Source: Flaccisagitta enflata (lineage: Eukaryota > Chaetognatha > Sagittoidea > Aphragmophora). Taken from it: a stretch of DNA of 64,000 bases. Under the pieces are notes generated by a model, which saw only the letters and a program-made list of their open reading frames with translations, was not told where the DNA came from and did no database searches. Of this stretch, positions 61,078 to 64,000 are shown in pieces (within the stretch, counting starts at the first letter, position 1; each line of letters starts with the position of its first letter). The translations under genes were made by a program, and so were the position numbers. The DNA is taken from assembly GCA_965153355.1 (NCBI GenBank), contig OZ231127.1, positions 51,522,001 to 51,586,000 of the forward strand, given 5' to 3'.

Positions 61078-61850
61078 GTTTAAAAATGACAACTAAATGA
61101 AGTTAATCACTCCACTTTCCTCAAGACGAGTTGATTAGTCATCAAAATTTTCCTGTTTTTTCTATGAATCTATGTGAATACTTATCTAAATCAAAAAAAA
61201 TTCATGAGGAAAAACAAATTTGGAAAATTTTCTTCAAAATGGCGCCAAGCAGAAATTTGTAACTTAATCCGTTTAGAAAATATGATTAAATGAAAGTGGA
61301 AAGTACATTTCAAAGGGTAATGTGAAAACGCTCTTTCTGGCAGCAAGCAAAATTGACATCTTTACTTCATATCATTGTAATTTCTAAAGTCTTTGAGATA
61401 CAACGCTCTGACACCACTCAGTTGCTAGATTTTTTGAAGCTGTTTTAAATGCTCACTGATTTTTTGTAGTTTCCCCTCCTATGAACGAACCAAGAGTCGT
61501 CCAAAAGTTGTGCAATTTCTTTTTTTGCATGGTTTGAAAAACCTATCATGAAAAAAATTGTTATAAAGAAATTCATTTGTGAAATAAAGATATTTATCAT
61601 GAAAAATATTTCATTACTGAAAAGTATCTTTTTATAAGAAACATTGCATTAAGAATTTTTTTAGCATAAGAACAATTTTTGTCATTTTCACCATTTTTGT
61701 TTTAACTTAAGCTGAAATTTCTGTTGTGACAGATGTCTTCATTATGAAAGATTTTTTCATTGTCAAAACAATATTTCTTATGAAAAATATGTCCAAATAA
61801 CAACTGCCTTATTTAACATGAGGGTAGTTAAATATGACAAAAAAAGCAAA
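61078..61850. other. AT-rich spacer
   Basis: No gene or clear repeat. Confidence 0.4.
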
Positions 61851-61853
61851 CTA

Positions 61854-62065
61854 CAGTGGACTACCGCCTTTTCGTCACCTGATTTAACGACATTTCGGAT
61901 TTAACATCTAGAGTTCTTTGGTCTCAAATTTTTGCAGGCTTTTTTAATGTTAAATTCACCTGATATAATGACACCTGATATAATGACACCTGATATAACA
62001 GCCAAACCTGATTTAAAGTCGCTATTTCCAGGTCCCTTGGAAGTTTTTTTCCTGATTTAATGACA
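61854..62065 (+). mobile_element. Pogo-like left end with GATTTAACGAC words
   Basis: CAGTGGACTACCGCC follows TA. It is followed by CACCTGATTTAACGACATTT and three copies of CACCTGATATAATGA. Related words lie at 63290-63355 (GATTTAACAACATTTGG and CGTTAAATC) and at 30416-31089. A clean right end is not found. Confidence 0.45.
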
Positions 62066-62580
62066 TTGATTTTTAAATTTAGTTATTATTTTTTAAATTT
62101 GAATTTTCATTCAAGCTTTGATATATTTCAAAACTGATGACAAATATTTCAAAATCAACTAAGACTAAAGTATACAATGACAAAAACCTATGAACCTAGG
62201 TTAAAGTTTTTGGCAGGGGGATGATATAATTTTTGTTTCATCTACTTCCATCTTACATACTGATTAATTCTTGAAAAGGTTCCATGTTCCAAAAATCATT
62301 CACCGAGTCCGTTTTTGAGTATCATTAATAAAAAAGTTTTCTATTTAAATTATTCAAATCAAAATCAATTATGTTTTAGTGATATTTTATATCCTACAAA
62401 TCATTTATGATATCTTACATATTCTTTTACATGACATTATGAGTACTTATGAGGCTACATTTATCTGTTTTTCTGTCTATCTGTCATTCTATCTGTCTTT
62501 CCTCCTGACTGTCAGTCTGTCTTTATTTCTGTTTGTCTTCTATCTTTATGTATGTTTGCCGTTTGCACAAATGCTAGAAT
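62066..62580. other. AT-rich spacer
   Basis: CTGTCTATCTGTC words near 62465-62540. No gene. Confidence 0.4.
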
Positions 62581-62588
62581 AATGACTA

Positions 62589-63211
62589 TACTATCTTCGC
62601 CAAAAGAAACGCGACACCCTGGCAAAGATTTGATTTATTGACCATACTCTGACAAAATTCAGTAACTGAGAGAGTTTGGAGGTCAAGTAAGTTATTTTTA
62701 TAAAAAAATACAAAAGACTGTGGATCTAAAATGCAATTTATATTGCATTTCTTCATCAACAGGGGTGATAACCTCTTCTCATTTATCCACAGTTTTTGCA
62801 AGCCAATAATTCTTTATTAAGGTTTACTCTTTTGCTTGCCATTTCTAAACGGCTTGAGCTACAGAATCCAGATTGAGCCCACCTTCGAGATTTTTCGATG
62901 TAGAATAATTTGCTTTTTTGGAAAAAGTATCTAGCTTCTCCAGAAGCTAAGATAATAAAAGTTAAAGTTATATCAATTATATCAAAGTTAATCTTTCTTT
63001 TTTTTCACAAACTTTTATCAATTCTGAATATGACTATTTTCCTTCTTCTGCTTGCCATTTCTAAACGCTTTAAGATACAGTTACCAGATTGGACTCATTT
63101 CGTAGATTTTTTGAAGAAGATTAATTTCTTTTTTTTAAAAAGTATCTAGCTTTTCTAGAAGCCAAGATATTGTAGATAGAAGGTGTCGCGTTTCTTTTGG
63201 CGAAGATAGTA
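62589..63211. mobile_element. Mariner-type non-autonomous element, 28-bp perfect TIRs
   Basis: 62591-62618 (CTATCTTCGCCAAAAGAAAC and eight more bases) is the exact reverse complement of 63182-63209. TA flanks both ends. The 619-bp element has two internal direct copies of GCTTGCCATTTCTAAACG at 62835 and 63050, each followed by AAAAAGTATCTAGCTT. No transposase is seen. Confidence 0.85.
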
Positions 63212-63770
63212 ACAATTGATTGGACACTGATGTTAACCACAGTTGCCTTGTTATGAAGCAGTTTAGATAATTTGAAGAAGATTGAAAATTCGATTTAACA
63301 ACATTTGGATTTAACGACCAAAAATCCCCAGTCCCTTCATGGTCGTTAAATCGTTACTTATATGACCATTTTGAAGCTCTACGAAAGATCTTCCAAATGA
63401 GACCGTGCTGGATGTCCTAGCTTTTTCCATTTAGAAATGGCATTAGGATGAAGATGGGTGGTCAAGAATTTTGAAATTCACTACCTGATCGCTTCTTTAT
63501 TCATCTTTATTCTTACATGAATGTTGAACGCATTGAGTTGGAAATTTGAAGCTCTTTTTTTTGCTCATGAATAATAAGTAGGTACTCAACGTCGTCTCAT
63601 CGATGATGAACAATGATAGCGAAATCAGCTTTGGATCAATGGCAAGTCAGAATGGCCATGAACCAACTTAGTTCATGCCAGGGATCCTCTGATATTGATT
63701 GATCACTCAGGGTAGTCGTTTCCAGTACTAATAAAACAAAGTGAGGATTGAGATAAATTTTCAGTTTCAA
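63212..63770. other. Spacer with shared TIR-element words
   Basis: 63360-63450 (GAAGCTCTACGAAAGATCTT, CCATTTAGAAATGGC) resembles the arms of the 60173 element. No gene. Confidence 0.5.
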
Positions 63771-63773
63771 ATT

Positions 63774-63850
<77 letters not shown>

Positions 63851-64000
63851 ATTTCTCCCTTTCTCCCTTTCACCTTTCTTCCTTCTGGCATTTTTACATG
63901 CTTAATGAATGAATGAATGAATGAATGAATGAATGAATGAATGAATGAATGAATGAATGAATAAATGAATGAATGAATGAATGATTATATGAATGAATGA
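63771..64000. repeat. (CTTT)n and (ATGA)n microsatellites
   Basis: (CTTT)n at 63773-63848. (ATGA)n from 63902 to the window end. Confidence 0.97.

Overview
This is a eukaryotic, most likely invertebrate metazoan, genomic window. It is intron-bearing and very poor in genes. It is dominated by microsatellites ((CT)n/(GA)n, (AC)n, (GTT)n, (GAA)n, (CTTT)n), minisatellites and many families of small DNA transposons. I cannot name the species. The animal assignment rests on a USP1-type ubiquitin-protease exon, a BEL/Pao retrotransposon, and Harbinger-, hAT-, mariner/pogo- and MULE-type non-autonomous elements. There are no bacterial operons and no CRISPR array.

Layout. 0-2.8 kb: microsatellites plus copies of a dispersed repeat (here called family H, ending in a GTCGCG...CGCGAC hairpin). 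2.8-15.7 kb: a mosaic built from 24-bp (consensus TTGGGACAATGTCATTGACRAGAG) and 16-bp minisatellites, (CT)n tracts and duplicated 0.55-0.6 kb segments. Several parts appear on both strands. 16.4-16.9 kb: one minus-strand exon with a USP catalytic Cys box. 17-22.7 kb: 165-bp tandem repeats, a Harbinger-like MITE and short palindromic MITEs. 22.7-28.6 kb: a complete, very young LTR retrotransposon with near-identical 489/491-bp LTRs and a 5-bp target duplication. It has an intact BEL/Pao-type gag and no recognisable pol. 28.6-42 kb: more repeats and AT-rich DNA. 40.1-41.9 kb: a palindromic minisatellite element followed by about 0.8 kb of (GTT)n. 42.3-45.6 kb: a 3.3-kb foldback transposon with a 9-bp target duplication and nested elements inside. 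45.6-56 kb: repeats, a tRNA-like Pol III unit, and GC-rich and 20-bp minisatellites. 56.4-58.0 kb: the last two phase-compatible exons of an unidentified minus-strand gene. 58-64 kb: TIR elements and AT-rich DNA.

Most notable. The sequence immediately after the 5' LTR has no tRNA-type primer-binding site. Instead its first 14 bases are perfectly complementary to a segment inside the LTR. That is the geometry of self-primed (Tf1-type) reverse transcription, here in a gag-only BEL/Pao-like element. Other strong signals are a hAT MITE in one copy of a duplicated foldback sequence, with its empty site preserved in two sister copies of the same element, and a family of palindromic elements with shared ends but locally diverged 20-bp minisatellite cores.

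Limits: family names for small elements come from TIR and target-site logic only. Microsatellite-derived open frames were not called as genes.
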